A stretch of DNA of 40,497 nucleotides, taken from assembly GCF_000424465.1 (NCBI RefSeq), contig NZ_AUJY01000023.1:1-40497 (forward strand), read 5' to 3'. The stretch comes from Butyrivibrio hungatei NK4A153 (GTDB lineage: Bacteria > Bacillota > Clostridia > Lachnospirales > Lachnospiraceae). The notes below the pieces were generated by a model. The model did not search any database and was not told the DNA's origin. It saw nothing but the letters and a program-made list of their open reading frames with translations. A program made the translations under genes and the position numbers. Positions 23,007-30,671 of this stretch are shown here, in pieces (position 1 is the stretch's first letter; each line of letters opens with the position of its first letter).

Positions 23007-24832
23007 TGAAAAAAAGAAAGCGCAGGATGCGAACCGGTAAAGGAAGTACAAGAAATCAAAGAATCCGGCGAAACAGAAGACTGCTTGCCTTAACAGGAAT
23101 AGTTACAGCCTTTGCGCTTGTTTTTGTTACTGTATTAGTTGTAACTTTGCTAAAAAATGTATATAACGGAGACGATTCTGAGCCGGAATCTTTTCTTGAG
23201 ACTATTGAAGTAGCACATGATACTACCAATAACGGAAAGCATGAGTATTTAAATCAGGATATTATAAATTTCATAACGGGATCGGGGATGACGGTTACGG
23301 AAGCCCTTATGCAGAGACCGGAAACAATTGAACTTACGCCCGAGAACACTGCCGAATTTGCCAGCATCAACAACTGCGCTATCGTGGATGATGACAAAAT
23401 CCAGATAGAAGCGACTTCTGCGGGAATACCGGCAAGTGATGACAAATACTATTATATTTTTGAACAGGCAACATATGAGGACGGTCTTGCAGAAGGTGCA
23501 GAGCCTCTTGACAGGATATATAAGGGTGAAGAGGCACAGTTTAAGCTTAATCTGAAAAAAGATTCTGCGGATTCAAGGCTTTTTTCCAAGTTTACACTTG
23601 CTGTCAGAAAAGACGGAGGTTTTGTCGGCATAAGCCATCCCAAGTACATTACAAATCCCGGAGCGTGCGCAAGGCACAGCTATGGCGGGATGGAGCACAA
23701 GTCGATAAAGGGAATTCTTCCACATCCGCTGAAGCTTTCCGAACTTCCGGATCTCGGAGTGAATTATTGTTCTTACAATATTCCTCTTTCGCATATACTT
23801 ACGACTTCCGGCGGAATTGAGTATGATTATGGCGGTAAGGTTTATCATTTTAACTCGCAGATAATGAATGATTATGATAATCTGTTCCAGAAGCTCAATG
23901 GAATGGGGATAGACATAGCTGCTATCATATTAAATGATGCCAGCCCTTCAACATATCCCGAGATTACTCATCCGGATGCCCGAAGCGGCTCAACTGCACC
24001 GTATTACATGTTTAACGCTGCAGATGAAGGCGGTGTAAAAGCACTTGCCGCTATCGGAAGCTTTTTGGCGGGAAGATATTCGGGAACCGGCCATGGCAAT
24101 GTAAGTATGTGGATTATTGCCAATGAGGTCAACGCCAGAAAAGAATATAATTATATGGCAAAGACCGATGTAAATACATATACAGCGGCATTTACAAGAG
24201 CATTCAGAGTCTTTTACAATGCCATAATGAGCGAAAATTCAAGCGCTAAGGTATACATTCCGATTGACCAGCGCTGGACATATAATACGGAAAAGACAGG
24301 TGATTATGACGCAAAAGACGTTATAGATATATTTGCGTCGTCCATATCAAATTACGGAAATATAGACTGGGGACTTGCGGCTCATCCGTATTCTTTCCCA
24401 AACGGAAATACGGCGTTCTGGAATGCATCCAGGTACGTAAATCACACGGAAACAACACCTACGATAACAATGGATAACATCGAGGTGCTTACTAATTATA
24501 TGCAAAAAGATTCCATGAGGGATACTTCGGGAAATGTTCGCTCAATAATTCTGAGTGAGCTGGGATATTCATCTACATCCGGAGAAGATGTTCAGGCAGC
24601 GGCATTTGCCTATGCTTATACCAAAATGGAAAAAAATGGCCATATCGACGCGCTCATGCTGTCCAGGCAGGTTGATGCGCAGGAGGAGATATCGGCACTG
24701 GGGCTTGCGCTCGGCCTTGAAAACACGGGCGGAGGACACAAGAAGCTATATGATGTCTTCAAATACATTGATACGGACAAACGAAACGAAGTCGTGTCGT
24801 TTGCTTACAGTATAGTTGGAAAAGAGTTTTGA
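23006..24832 (+). CDS. DUF5722 protein, membrane-anchored glycoside-hydrolase-like
   Basis: 608 residues. A very basic N-terminus (about half of the first 27 residues are Lys or Arg) precedes one membrane helix (about 29-50), so the bulk lies outside. Residues about 225-600 match DUF5722: YCSYNIPLSHIL, YYMFNAADEGGVKALAAIGSFLAGRY, WIIANEVNARKEYNYM, YIPIDQRW, IDWGLAAHPYSFPN and ILSELGYSS. The two segments ending in Asn-Glu (Glu374) and Ser-Glu (Glu518) occupy the places of the acid/base and nucleophile in clan-A TIM-barrel glycosidases, so polysaccharide cleavage is a fair inference; no substrate is known. The start codon shares bases with the rarA stop. Confidence 0.85.
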   Translation: MKKRKRRMRTGKGSTRNQRIRRNRRLLALTGIVTAFALVFVTVLVVTLLKNVYNGDDSEPESFLETIEVAHDTTNNGKHEYLNQDIINFITGSGMTVTEALMQRPETIELTPENTAEFASINNCAIVDDDKIQIEATSAGIPASDDKYYYIFEQATYEDGLAEGAEPLDRIYKGEEAQFKLNLKKDSADSRLFSKFTLAVRKDGGFVGISHPKYITNPGACARHSYGGMEHKSIKGILPHPLKLSELPDLGVNYCSYNIPLSHILTTSGGIEYDYGGKVYHFNSQIMNDYDNLFQKLNGMGIDIAAIILNDASPSTYPEITHPDARSGSTAPYYMFNAADEGGVKALAAIGSFLAGRYSGTGHGNVSMWIIANEVNARKEYNYMAKTDVNTYTAAFTRAFRVFYNAIMSENSSAKVYIPIDQRWTYNTEKTGDYDAKDVIDIFASSISNYGNIDWGLAAHPYSFPNGNTAFWNASRYVNHTETTPTITMDNIEVLTNYMQKDSMRDTSGNVRSIILSELGYSSTSGEDVQAAAFAYAYTKMEKNGHIDALMLSRQVDAQEEISALGLALGLENTGGGHKKLYDVFKYIDTDKRNEVVSFAYSIVGKEF

Positions 24833-24853
24833 CAAGAGAGGAGTAGTACTATT

Positions 24854-26002
24854 ATGACTAACGCTGAGAAGGCACTTAAAATGCACGAGGAATGGCAGGG
24901 AAAGCTTGAGACACTTTCAAAAGCTGAGGTGAAATCAAAAGAGGACCTTGCTATTGCATATACACCCGGAGTTGCAGAACCATGTAAGCTTATAGCTGAA
25001 GATAAAGAGCTTGCTTATAAGTATACTATCAAGTCCAATACCATCGCCGTAGTTTCTGACGGTAGCGCGGTTCTTGGACTTGGAAACATCGGACCCTATG
25101 CAGCAATGCCGGTTATGGAGGGAAAAGCAGTTCTTTTCAAGGAGTTTGGAGGCGTGAACGCAGTGCCTATCTGCCTTGATACTCAGGATACAGAAGAGAT
25201 AATCAAAGCTGTTACATATCTTGCACCGGGATTTGGCGGAATCAACCTTGAGGACATTTCTGCTCCCAGATGCTTTGAGATAGAAGAGAGATTAAAAGAG
25301 ACACTTGATATCCCCGTATTCCATGACGATCAGCACGGAACAGCCATCGTTGTTCTTGCAGGTGTTATCAACGGACTTAAGGTTGTCGGAAAGAAAAAGG
25401 AAGACTGCAAGGTAGTTGTAAACGGTGCGGGAAGTGCCGGAATAGCTATCACAAAGCTTCTTCTCCGTTATGGATTTAAGAAGGTTATCATGTGCGATAA
25501 GTCCGGAATCCTCAGCAAGACATCACCCGATCTTAACTGGATGCAGGAGAAGATGATGGATGTGACCAACCCCGATCAGGAGAACGGAACACTTGCCGAT
25601 GCTCTTAAGGGTGCAGACGTATTTGTCGGTGTTTCGGCTCCCGGAATCGTTACAAAAGAGATGGCTCAGGGAATGAACAAAGATGCGATCATGTTCGCTA
25701 TGGCAAATCCTGTTCCCGAGATCATGCCCGATGTTGCAAAGGAAGCAGGAGTAAGGGTTATCGGAACGGGAAGAAGTGATTTCCCCAACCAGGTAAACAA
25801 CGTTCTTGTTTTCCCCGGAATCTTCCGCGGTGCGCTTGAAGGAAGAGCAAAGCAGATCACAGAGGAGATGAAACTTGCGGCTGCAACTGCACTTGCAGGA
25901 CTTATCCCTGATGATGAGCTTAATGATGAGAATATCCTTCCTGCAGCTTTTGATGAGAGAGTAGCAGATGTTATTTCAGCAGCTGTAAAAGCTCACATTT
26001 GA
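24854..26002 (+). CDS. NAD(P)-dependent malic enzyme
   Basis: 382 residues, GAGAGGAG upstream. Motifs in order: AYTPGVAEPC, SDGSAVLGLGNIGPYAAMPVMEGKAVLFK (catalytic Lys), GGINLEDISAPRCFEIE (metal site), FHDDQHGTAIV, and the Rossmann motif NGAGSAGIAI, followed by GRSDFPNQVNNVLVFPGIF. The enzyme converts malate to pyruvate and CO2 with a divalent metal. It is the short bacterial form without a phosphotransacetylase tail. Coenzyme preference cannot be settled: the residues after the second beta strand (MCDKSGIL) have an Asp, which favours NAD. A hairpin region (26003-26070) separates it from the next gene. Confidence 0.94.
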   Translation: MTNAEKALKMHEEWQGKLETLSKAEVKSKEDLAIAYTPGVAEPCKLIAEDKELAYKYTIKSNTIAVVSDGSAVLGLGNIGPYAAMPVMEGKAVLFKEFGGVNAVPICLDTQDTEEIIKAVTYLAPGFGGINLEDISAPRCFEIEERLKETLDIPVFHDDQHGTAIVVLAGVINGLKVVGKKKEDCKVVVNGAGSAGIAITKLLLRYGFKKVIMCDKSGILSKTSPDLNWMQEKMMDVTNPDQENGTLADALKGADVFVGVSAPGIVTKEMAQGMNKDAIMFAMANPVPEIMPDVAKEAGVRVIGTGRSDFPNQVNNVLVFPGIFRGALEGRAKQITEEMKLAAATALAGLIPDDELNDENILPAAFDERVADVISAAVKAHI

Positions 26003-26081
26003 GTAGTGTAGTGCTTTGCCGGCAACTGCCGGAGAGGCACGCCGGCTCGTTTACTATAGTACTTAAGATGGAGGCATCACT

Positions 26082-26600
26082 GTGAGCTCACGGTATCTTA
26101 CTTTATACAAAATGATCGTTCTGTACATGCTAAAGCGCTGCGAGGTACCTCTTAGCAAGTCGCAGATCTATGACTTTATATTGGAAAAAGAATATACGAC
26201 GTTCCTGACGCTTCAGGAAGTATTTGCGGAGCTTGTTTCATCGGAGCTTATCGTAGAAAAAACTATGGCAAACAGGACATTTCTGGAGATAACTGCCGAA
26301 GGCGAAGAGACGCTCAAGTTTTTTGGCAATAGAATTAATCCGTCCATCAGGCAGCAGGCTGATGAATTCCTCACAGCGAACAGCCTGAAACTCAGAAACG
26401 AAGCCTCCATACTTAGTGACTACAGAAAAACAGGCGACAAGGAGTACACTGCTCAGCTTGTGGCAATGGAGAACGGAAAGTGTATCCTTAATATCTCGAT
26501 TCCGGTACCGACTGAAGAGATTGCACAGTCGATTTGCGACAAGTGGCAGAAGAAGAACGAAGAAATCTACCACTACCTCATCGAAGAACTGATGATGTGA
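26082..26600 (+). CDS. DUF4364 family regulator-like protein
   Basis: 172 residues, GTG start at 26082 after GGAGG. YKMIVLYMLKRCEVPLSKSQIYDFILEKEYTTFLTLQEVFAELVSSELI is a winged-helix domain of the PadR/DUF4364 kind (residues about 8-58), followed by a second part rich in beta strands and ending with a long helix. DUF4364 proteins are found throughout Clostridia; a DNA-binding role is likely but targets are unknown. Preceded by an imperfect hairpin (CCGGC-AACT-GCCGG at about 26020-26033). Confidence 0.85.
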   Translation: MSSRYLTLYKMIVLYMLKRCEVPLSKSQIYDFILEKEYTTFLTLQEVFAELVSSELIVEKTMANRTFLEITAEGEETLKFFGNRINPSIRQQADEFLTANSLKLRNEASILSDYRKTGDKEYTAQLVAMENGKCILNISIPVPTEEIAQSICDKWQKKNEEIYHYLIEELMM

Positions 26601-26640
26601 ATACTGCAGGTAGCACCATATGGTGAAACAGGCAGTATTC
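26599..26640. other. Stem-loop with internal perfect palindrome
   Basis: GAATACTGC (26599-26607) pairs with GCAGTATTC (26632-26640), and a perfect 12-base palindrome, CACCATATGGTG, sits in the middle between symmetric six-base loops. It starts inside the DUF4364 stop codon. It could be an RNA hairpin or a dimeric protein's operator. Confidence 0.65.
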
Positions 26641-26654
26641 TCAGGCCATTGTTG

Positions 26655-26686
26655 CTGCGATTGAAAAATGCGAATCGCTGTTTTTT
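26655..26686 (+). terminator. Terminator after the DUF4364 gene
   Basis: GCGATT pairs with AATCGC around GAAAAATGCG, followed by TGTTTTTT. A short stem but a clear T-run. Confidence 0.65.
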
Positions 26687-27035
26687 CTGCTCATATCTTC
26701 GGGAATAAAGAAAAGAGCAGATGTCAAAAAGCTATTTTTACTGACTATATTGTAAGATATAGTAATATGGGCATATGTCAGAAGGAAGAGTGCACTGACT
26801 AAAACTAAAAAAGCAGTATATGGTCAGTTGATTTGGAAGAAGTGTAGAGAAAAATAAGAGGAATCAATGGTTTTCTTACTGACTATAATGAGAAAAGTAT
26901 AAATATGAGCAGATACGGGTAGGAAAATCACACTGCTCATAATTAAGATGAAATGTAAAAGAGCAGATGTGTGCAAGATAAATGTACTGCCTATCTTCGA
27001 GATATTTCATGCATGAGCAGGAGATATGCTCTTTC
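26687..27035. other. Non-coding stretch with an array of hairpins
   Basis: No protein gene with a ribosome binding site was found in these 350 bases. Two kinds of inverted repeat recur: GAGCAG/CTGCTC (CTGCTC 26688 with GAGCAG about 26715; ATGAGCAG 26906 with CTGCTCAT 26933; AAAGAGCA 26959 with TGCTCTTT 27028) and CTGAC/GTCAG (26741 with 26777; ACTGAC 26795 with GTCAGT 26823). ACTGACTA is seen three times (about 26740, 26795, 26879). AT-rich between. Function unknown. Confidence 0.55.
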
Positions 27036-27047
27036 ACTATATTCTGA

Positions 27048-27076
27048 TTGACACCGTTATTTAGGATTGTTATAAT
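27048..27076 (+). promoter_or_regulatory. Consensus promoter of tRNA-Thr
   Basis: TTGACA (27048-27053), exactly 17 bases, TATAAT (27071-27076): a full consensus match. The tRNA starts 24 bases further on. Confidence 0.93.
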
Positions 27077-27099
27077 AAACATCGTGCTTTAGGGCATGC

Positions 27100-27172
27100 G
27101 CTGTTGTAGCACAGTCGGTAGTGCGTCGCATTGGTAGTGCGGAGGTCACGGGTTCGATTCCCGTCAGCAGCT
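27100..27172 (+). tRNA. tRNA-Thr (GGT)
   Basis: Cloverleaf with acceptor GCTGTTG and CAGCAGC, D loop containing GTCGGTA, anticodon stem TCGCA/TGCGG, loop TTGGTAG with GGT at 27133-27135, T arm with GGTTCGATTCC, discriminator T. The 3' CCA is not encoded. Confidence 0.93.
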
Positions 27173-27177
27173 TAGAG

Positions 27178-27205
27178 AAAGTCGCTTTTGGCGGCTTTTT
27201 TGTTT
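27178..27205 (+). terminator. Terminator after tRNA-Thr
   Basis: AAGTCGC pairs with GCGGCTT (one G-U) around TTTTG, followed by TTTTTTG. Confidence 0.8.
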
Positions 27206-27226
27206 GAGTAGATTCATTCATAGACA

Positions 27227-27535
27227 GCCCGGCCCCCAAGGGAATTAGGTCTGAAAGTCGATAACTTTTGGCTTCACAGTAAGGGTATAAGGCGGATTTT
27301 TGCTGTATTTACAGATGTTGCAATATTCAAGAGCAATAAAAAGACTTAAGATTTCATTCTGTTCTCGCTCCAATTGTTTGAGCCCATTTATGGGCGAGTT
27401 TTGGAGCGAAGAATGAAAGCTTAAGTCTTTTTATGCCTTGAATATCAACATATGTAACAACAAGAAAATTCGCCTTATACCCTTACTGTGAAAACAAACA
27501 GCTACAATTTCAGACCTGATGCCATTGGGGCGGGC
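27227..27535. repeat. 309-bp imperfect palindrome
   Basis: The left half (27227-27379) and the reverse complement of the right half (27390-27535) align along their whole length. Long exact segments are AGGTCTGAAA, TTCACAGTAAGGGTATAAGGCG (22 bases, 27273-27294), ATATTCAAG, ATAAAAAGACTTAAG, TTCATTCT and CGCTCCAA, with small loops between. The ends are GC-rich (GCCCGGCCCCCAAG ... TTGGGGCGGGC). It lies between the tRNA-Thr terminator and the terminator of a converging gene; no ORF is inside. It has the same plan as the palindrome at 20344-20568 but a different sequence; only the ends look alike (GCCCG..CCCCAAG in both). Confidence 0.88.
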
Positions 27536-27548
27536 GTTAATTGGGGAC

Positions 27549-27583
27549 AAAAAGGGCTGCCACACAAAAGTGCGACAGCCTTA
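27549..27583 (-). terminator. Terminator of the SH3b-SGNH gene
   Basis: Minus strand: GGCTGTCGCAC pairs with TGTGGCAGCC around TTTTG, followed by CTTTTTG. Confidence 0.9.
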
Positions 27584-27586
27584 AAA

Positions 27587-28537
27587 TTAAGCGTCAATTA
27601 CTGACATATAGTAAGAGTAAAGACTCTTGTATGTTGAGTTGTTGTAATGAAGCCCGTCACCGGTTGAGAAACCGTTCTGCTTTAAGTAAGAGTAACCGTC
27701 TATCCAAGTGACTCTCGGATCAAGCTGTGACTTGAGCTTTGCGTTGAATTTTTCTATCTGCTCGTTAGAAACTGTCTTGCAGTTCTTTACGGGAGTTACT
27801 GCTGCGTAGTAAACCTTGATTCCGGCAGCTTCCCATGAATCGATGTTGCTATTTACAAGTCTGATGTACTTCGATGCGTTTGCAAGATCGTTTACGCCAA
27901 AGTTGATTACCATTACGGTTCCGTTTCCGGCGTAATTGGGAATCTGGGGAAGAGCAGTGTTCTTGAACCAGCTGTAACCTTCACCGACCTTGGCAACATA
28001 TGCCTTATCGGTTGAACCTACGGCAGTTTTAAGCTGAACTGTTCTTGAGTCTCCTACAAAAAGAAAAGGCACGCCGGGGATTCCGGTAGATACATAATCC
28101 TTGCTGACATATCCTATTCCGTCTTTGTATGCTATCTCATACCAACCGCTGCCTGTTTCGCCTGTTACTGTGATCTGTGCGCCCCATGAGAGCTTACCGA
28201 TCTTATCACACTGAATCCCCGCTCCGTTTCTTACATTAACGGTAGCTGATGCGAACATGTTCGCAGGAACTTCATAGTGTACAACCACGTTAGGGTCGAT
28301 AGGTTCTACTGAGGAAGATGCTGCAGCTGAACTTTCGTCTGCTATAGCTGAGCTTCCTTCGATAGAAGCTATTTCAGGCTGAACCGAAACGCCTTCTGTT
28401 GAAGCGATAATCGCTTCCGTTGCCGAAACCTTGATCTCGTCCGTTGCAAATGCTGCGCCGCATACGGCTAATGATGCGACCATAAGTGCACCGGATACCA
28501 GTATTAAGTTTTTGTTTTTTAGATTTTTTAATTTCAT
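27587..28537 (-). CDS. Secreted SH3b plus SGNH-type esterase/hydrolase
   Basis: 316 residues from MKLKNLKNKN at 28537; GGTGAAG is its ribosome binding site, and an ATG 15 bases upstream would overlap it. Signal peptide to AAFA (about 33). A Ser/Ala/Glu-rich linker is followed by a bacterial SH3 domain (about 98-150: FASATVNVRNGAGIQCDKIGKL ... GWYEIAYKDGIGYVSKDYV), which usually binds cell-wall peptide. The C-terminal SGNH fold has FLFVGDSRT (nucleophile Ser), INFGVNDL (block III Asn) and the DGLHYNN Asp-x-x-His pair. Such enzymes deacylate polysaccharides or peptidoglycan at the surface. Monocistronic; it diverges from glmS, a cell-wall precursor gene. Confidence 0.9.
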   Translation of the reverse strand: MKLKNLKNKNLILVSGALMVASLAVCGAAFATDEIKVSATEAIIASTEGVSVQPEIASIEGSSAIADESSAAASSSVEPIDPNVVVHYEVPANMFASATVNVRNGAGIQCDKIGKLSWGAQITVTGETGSGWYEIAYKDGIGYVSKDYVSTGIPGVPFLFVGDSRTVQLKTAVGSTDKAYVAKVGEGYSWFKNTALPQIPNYAGNGTVMVINFGVNDLANASKYIRLVNSNIDSWEAAGIKVYYAAVTPVKNCKTVSNEQIEKFNAKLKSQLDPRVTWIDGYSYLKQNGFSTGDGLHYNNSTYKSLYSYYMSVIDA

Positions 28538-28594
28538 ATCTTCACCACTCATAATTCTATGAAATTTTACATGAGGTTTAACAAGATGTCAAAT

Positions 28595-28623
28595 TTGACT
28601 AAAAAGCAACAAACTTTTATAAT
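28595..28623 (+). promoter_or_regulatory. Promoter of glmS
   Basis: TTGACT (28595-28600), 17 bases, TATAAT (28618-28623). The leader of about 93 bases holds only two weak hairpins (CGCTT-GAATT-AAGCG and TAGG-TAATTT-CCTA); it is too short for a glmS ribozyme and lacks its core. Confidence 0.8.
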
Positions 28624-28722
28624 ATAGCATTGACTATACTAGCGCTTGAATTAAGCGTATCAATTTAATAGGTAATTTCCTATATTTATAAAAAATAGAT
28701 GAAATAGTTGATTGGAGAGGTT

Positions 28723-30546
28723 ATGTGCGGAATTATTGGATACATTGGAAAAAAGAGCACAAAAGATATTTTGCTGGATTCACTGGAACTTTTAGAATAT
28801 AGAGGATATGACAGTGCGGGAATAGCTCTTTTTCCTGATGGAGCAAATGGACCTGTAGTAAATAAGGTTGCGGGAAGAGTTTCTAAATTAAGAGAAGTAT
28901 GTGTAGGTCTTACAGATGAAGCTTGTGCAGGAATCGGACATACACGTTGGGCTACACACGGTGGCGTCAGCGATGAGAATGCCCATCCTCATCAGAACGG
29001 AAGAGTAACACTTGTACATAATGGAATTATTGAGAATTATAAGGAACTTGTAAAAGAGTACGATCTTAAAGGGAAGCTTATCTCAGAGACAGATACTGAG
29101 GTTGCTGCCGCAGTTTTGAATTGCCTGTATGACGGAGATCCTGAAAAAGCTTTAAGAGATCTTGTTTCTCAGCTTAAAGGAACATTTGCTTTTGCGGTGC
29201 TTTTTGCTGATCAGCCTGGGAAGATATATGCTATAAGAAATGTAAGTCCCATCGTTGTTGCAATGACTGAGCATGGTGCAATGCTTGCTTCAGATGTTGC
29301 GGCTCTAGGCGTACATGCAAAGGAATACGCATTCCTTCCCGAGTATCAGGTTGCATGTCTTTCAACTACTGGAATTGTAGTTCATGATGAGAAGAGACAT
29401 GAAGTTCCTCTTCAGCTCATGACTATCGACTGGGATACAAGCCGCGGTGGTAAGGGCGGCTATGCTTTCTATATGGAAAAAGAGATTCATGAACAGCCCG
29501 ACGCCGTAAAAGACACTTATGCACCTCATATTGTAAATGGCATTACTTCATTTGAAGCAGAAGGCATTCCGAATTCTCTTTTCAGAGATAATCAGAATAT
29601 CGTGGTTATTGCCTGCGGAACAGCTATGCATGCGGGACTTATAGGCCAGCAGCTCTTCCATACACTTGCCAATATCCACACTGATGTAGCGGTGGCTTCT
29701 GAGTTTACATACACTAATCCCGTTATCAAGCCCGGAACTCTTGTTATCGCGGTTTCACAGTCGGGTGAGACGGTTGATACTATCGAGGCTATTAAGTATG
29801 CAAGAAAGAAAGGTGCAAAGGTACTGTCAATTGTAAACGTAAAAGGTTCAACGATTTCAGATATCAGTGATTACTGCATCTATACACATGCAGGCCCTGA
29901 GATCGCTGTTGCAAGTACCAAGGCTTTCACCAGCCAGCTTACTGTTTTCTATCTTCTTGCAATCCATGCGGCAAGACTTAACGGACTTGTTTCAGAGGAA
30001 GAGAGCAGCAAGTTTTTGAAGGAACTTCAGAGAGTACCTGAAGTTATCGGTCAGATTTTGGAGAAAAAAGAATTCGTAAAGAAGATGACAAGTAAGTTCC
30101 TCCTTTCAGAGAACGCATTCATGATCGGAAGAGGACTTGATTACTCACTTCTTCTTGAAGGTTCGCTGAAACTTAAAGAAATATCATATGTTCATTCGGA
30201 AGCATACGCATCCGGTGAGCTTAAACACGGAACAATTGCTCTTATTACGGACGGAATACCTGTAGTTGCGCTTGTTACACAGAGTGCGATCGCATCTAAG
30301 GAATACTCCAATATCAGAGAGGTTCAGTCTCGTGGAGCCAGCATGATCCTTATTACCAGAGAATCTCTTTATAAGGACATGAATATCCCTGAGGATGATA
30401 CATTTATACTTCCTGAGATGGATGATATGTTCATGCCGTTCCCTGCAGCCGTTGTTATGCAGCTCATAGCTTATTACACATCATATACAAAGGGATTTGA
30501 TGTTGATAAGCCAAGGAACCTTGCTAAGGTTGTTACGGTTGAGTAA
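28723..30546 (+). CDS. glmS: Glutamine-fructose-6-phosphate aminotransferase
   Basis: 607 residues from ATG 28723 after GGAGAGG; MCGIIGYIGK places the catalytic Cys directly after the start Met, which fixes the start (the initiator Met is removed). GATase domain: ELLEYRGYDSAGIA, GHTRWATHGGVSDENAHPH, VHNGIIENY. Two SIS domains follow, with ACGTAMHAG, VSQSGETVDT, AVASTKAFTSQL and the tail PRNLAKVVTVE. The enzyme makes glucosamine-6-phosphate, the entry to peptidoglycan and amino-sugar synthesis. No frameshift; normal length. Single gene with own promoter and terminator; no glmS ribozyme was found upstream although many Firmicutes have one, so regulation must differ. Confidence 0.97.
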   Translation: MCGIIGYIGKKSTKDILLDSLELLEYRGYDSAGIALFPDGANGPVVNKVAGRVSKLREVCVGLTDEACAGIGHTRWATHGGVSDENAHPHQNGRVTLVHNGIIENYKELVKEYDLKGKLISETDTEVAAAVLNCLYDGDPEKALRDLVSQLKGTFAFAVLFADQPGKIYAIRNVSPIVVAMTEHGAMLASDVAALGVHAKEYAFLPEYQVACLSTTGIVVHDEKRHEVPLQLMTIDWDTSRGGKGGYAFYMEKEIHEQPDAVKDTYAPHIVNGITSFEAEGIPNSLFRDNQNIVVIACGTAMHAGLIGQQLFHTLANIHTDVAVASEFTYTNPVIKPGTLVIAVSQSGETVDTIEAIKYARKKGAKVLSIVNVKGSTISDISDYCIYTHAGPEIAVASTKAFTSQLTVFYLLAIHAARLNGLVSEEESSKFLKELQRVPEVIGQILEKKEFVKKMTSKFLLSENAFMIGRGLDYSLLLEGSLKLKEISYVHSEAYASGELKHGTIALITDGIPVVALVTQSAIASKEYSNIREVQSRGASMILITRESLYKDMNIPEDDTFILPEMDDMFMPFPAAVVMQLIAYYTSYTKGFDVDKPRNLAKVVTVE

Positions 30547-30576
30547 TTGATATATACCATGTTTTTTGAATCTAGA

Positions 30577-30643
30577 GAGTTTTGGCGATTTATACACAAA
30601 CTTGTATTATAATTGCCAAAACTCTTTGTTTTGTTTTTTTGTT
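30577..30643 (+). terminator. Terminator of glmS
   Basis: GAGTTTTGGC pairs with GCCAAAACTC with a long AT-rich paired top, followed by TTTGTTTTGTTTTTTT. Its left arm contains TTTGGCGATTTATA (30581-30594), which recurs at 33860 and 33922. Confidence 0.88.
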
Positions 30644-30671
30644 CTTATTGAGTGGACGAGGTTGAATTATT

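Noticed and set aside
26876..27082. 68-codon minus-strand frame upstream of tRNA-Thr
   Set aside because: No ribosome binding site; it reads through the tRNA promoter and several hairpins.
28553..28722. glmS ribozyme upstream of glmS
   Set aside because: The leader from the mapped promoter is only about 93 bases and lacks the ribozyme core; only an AGCGC-like hairpin is present.
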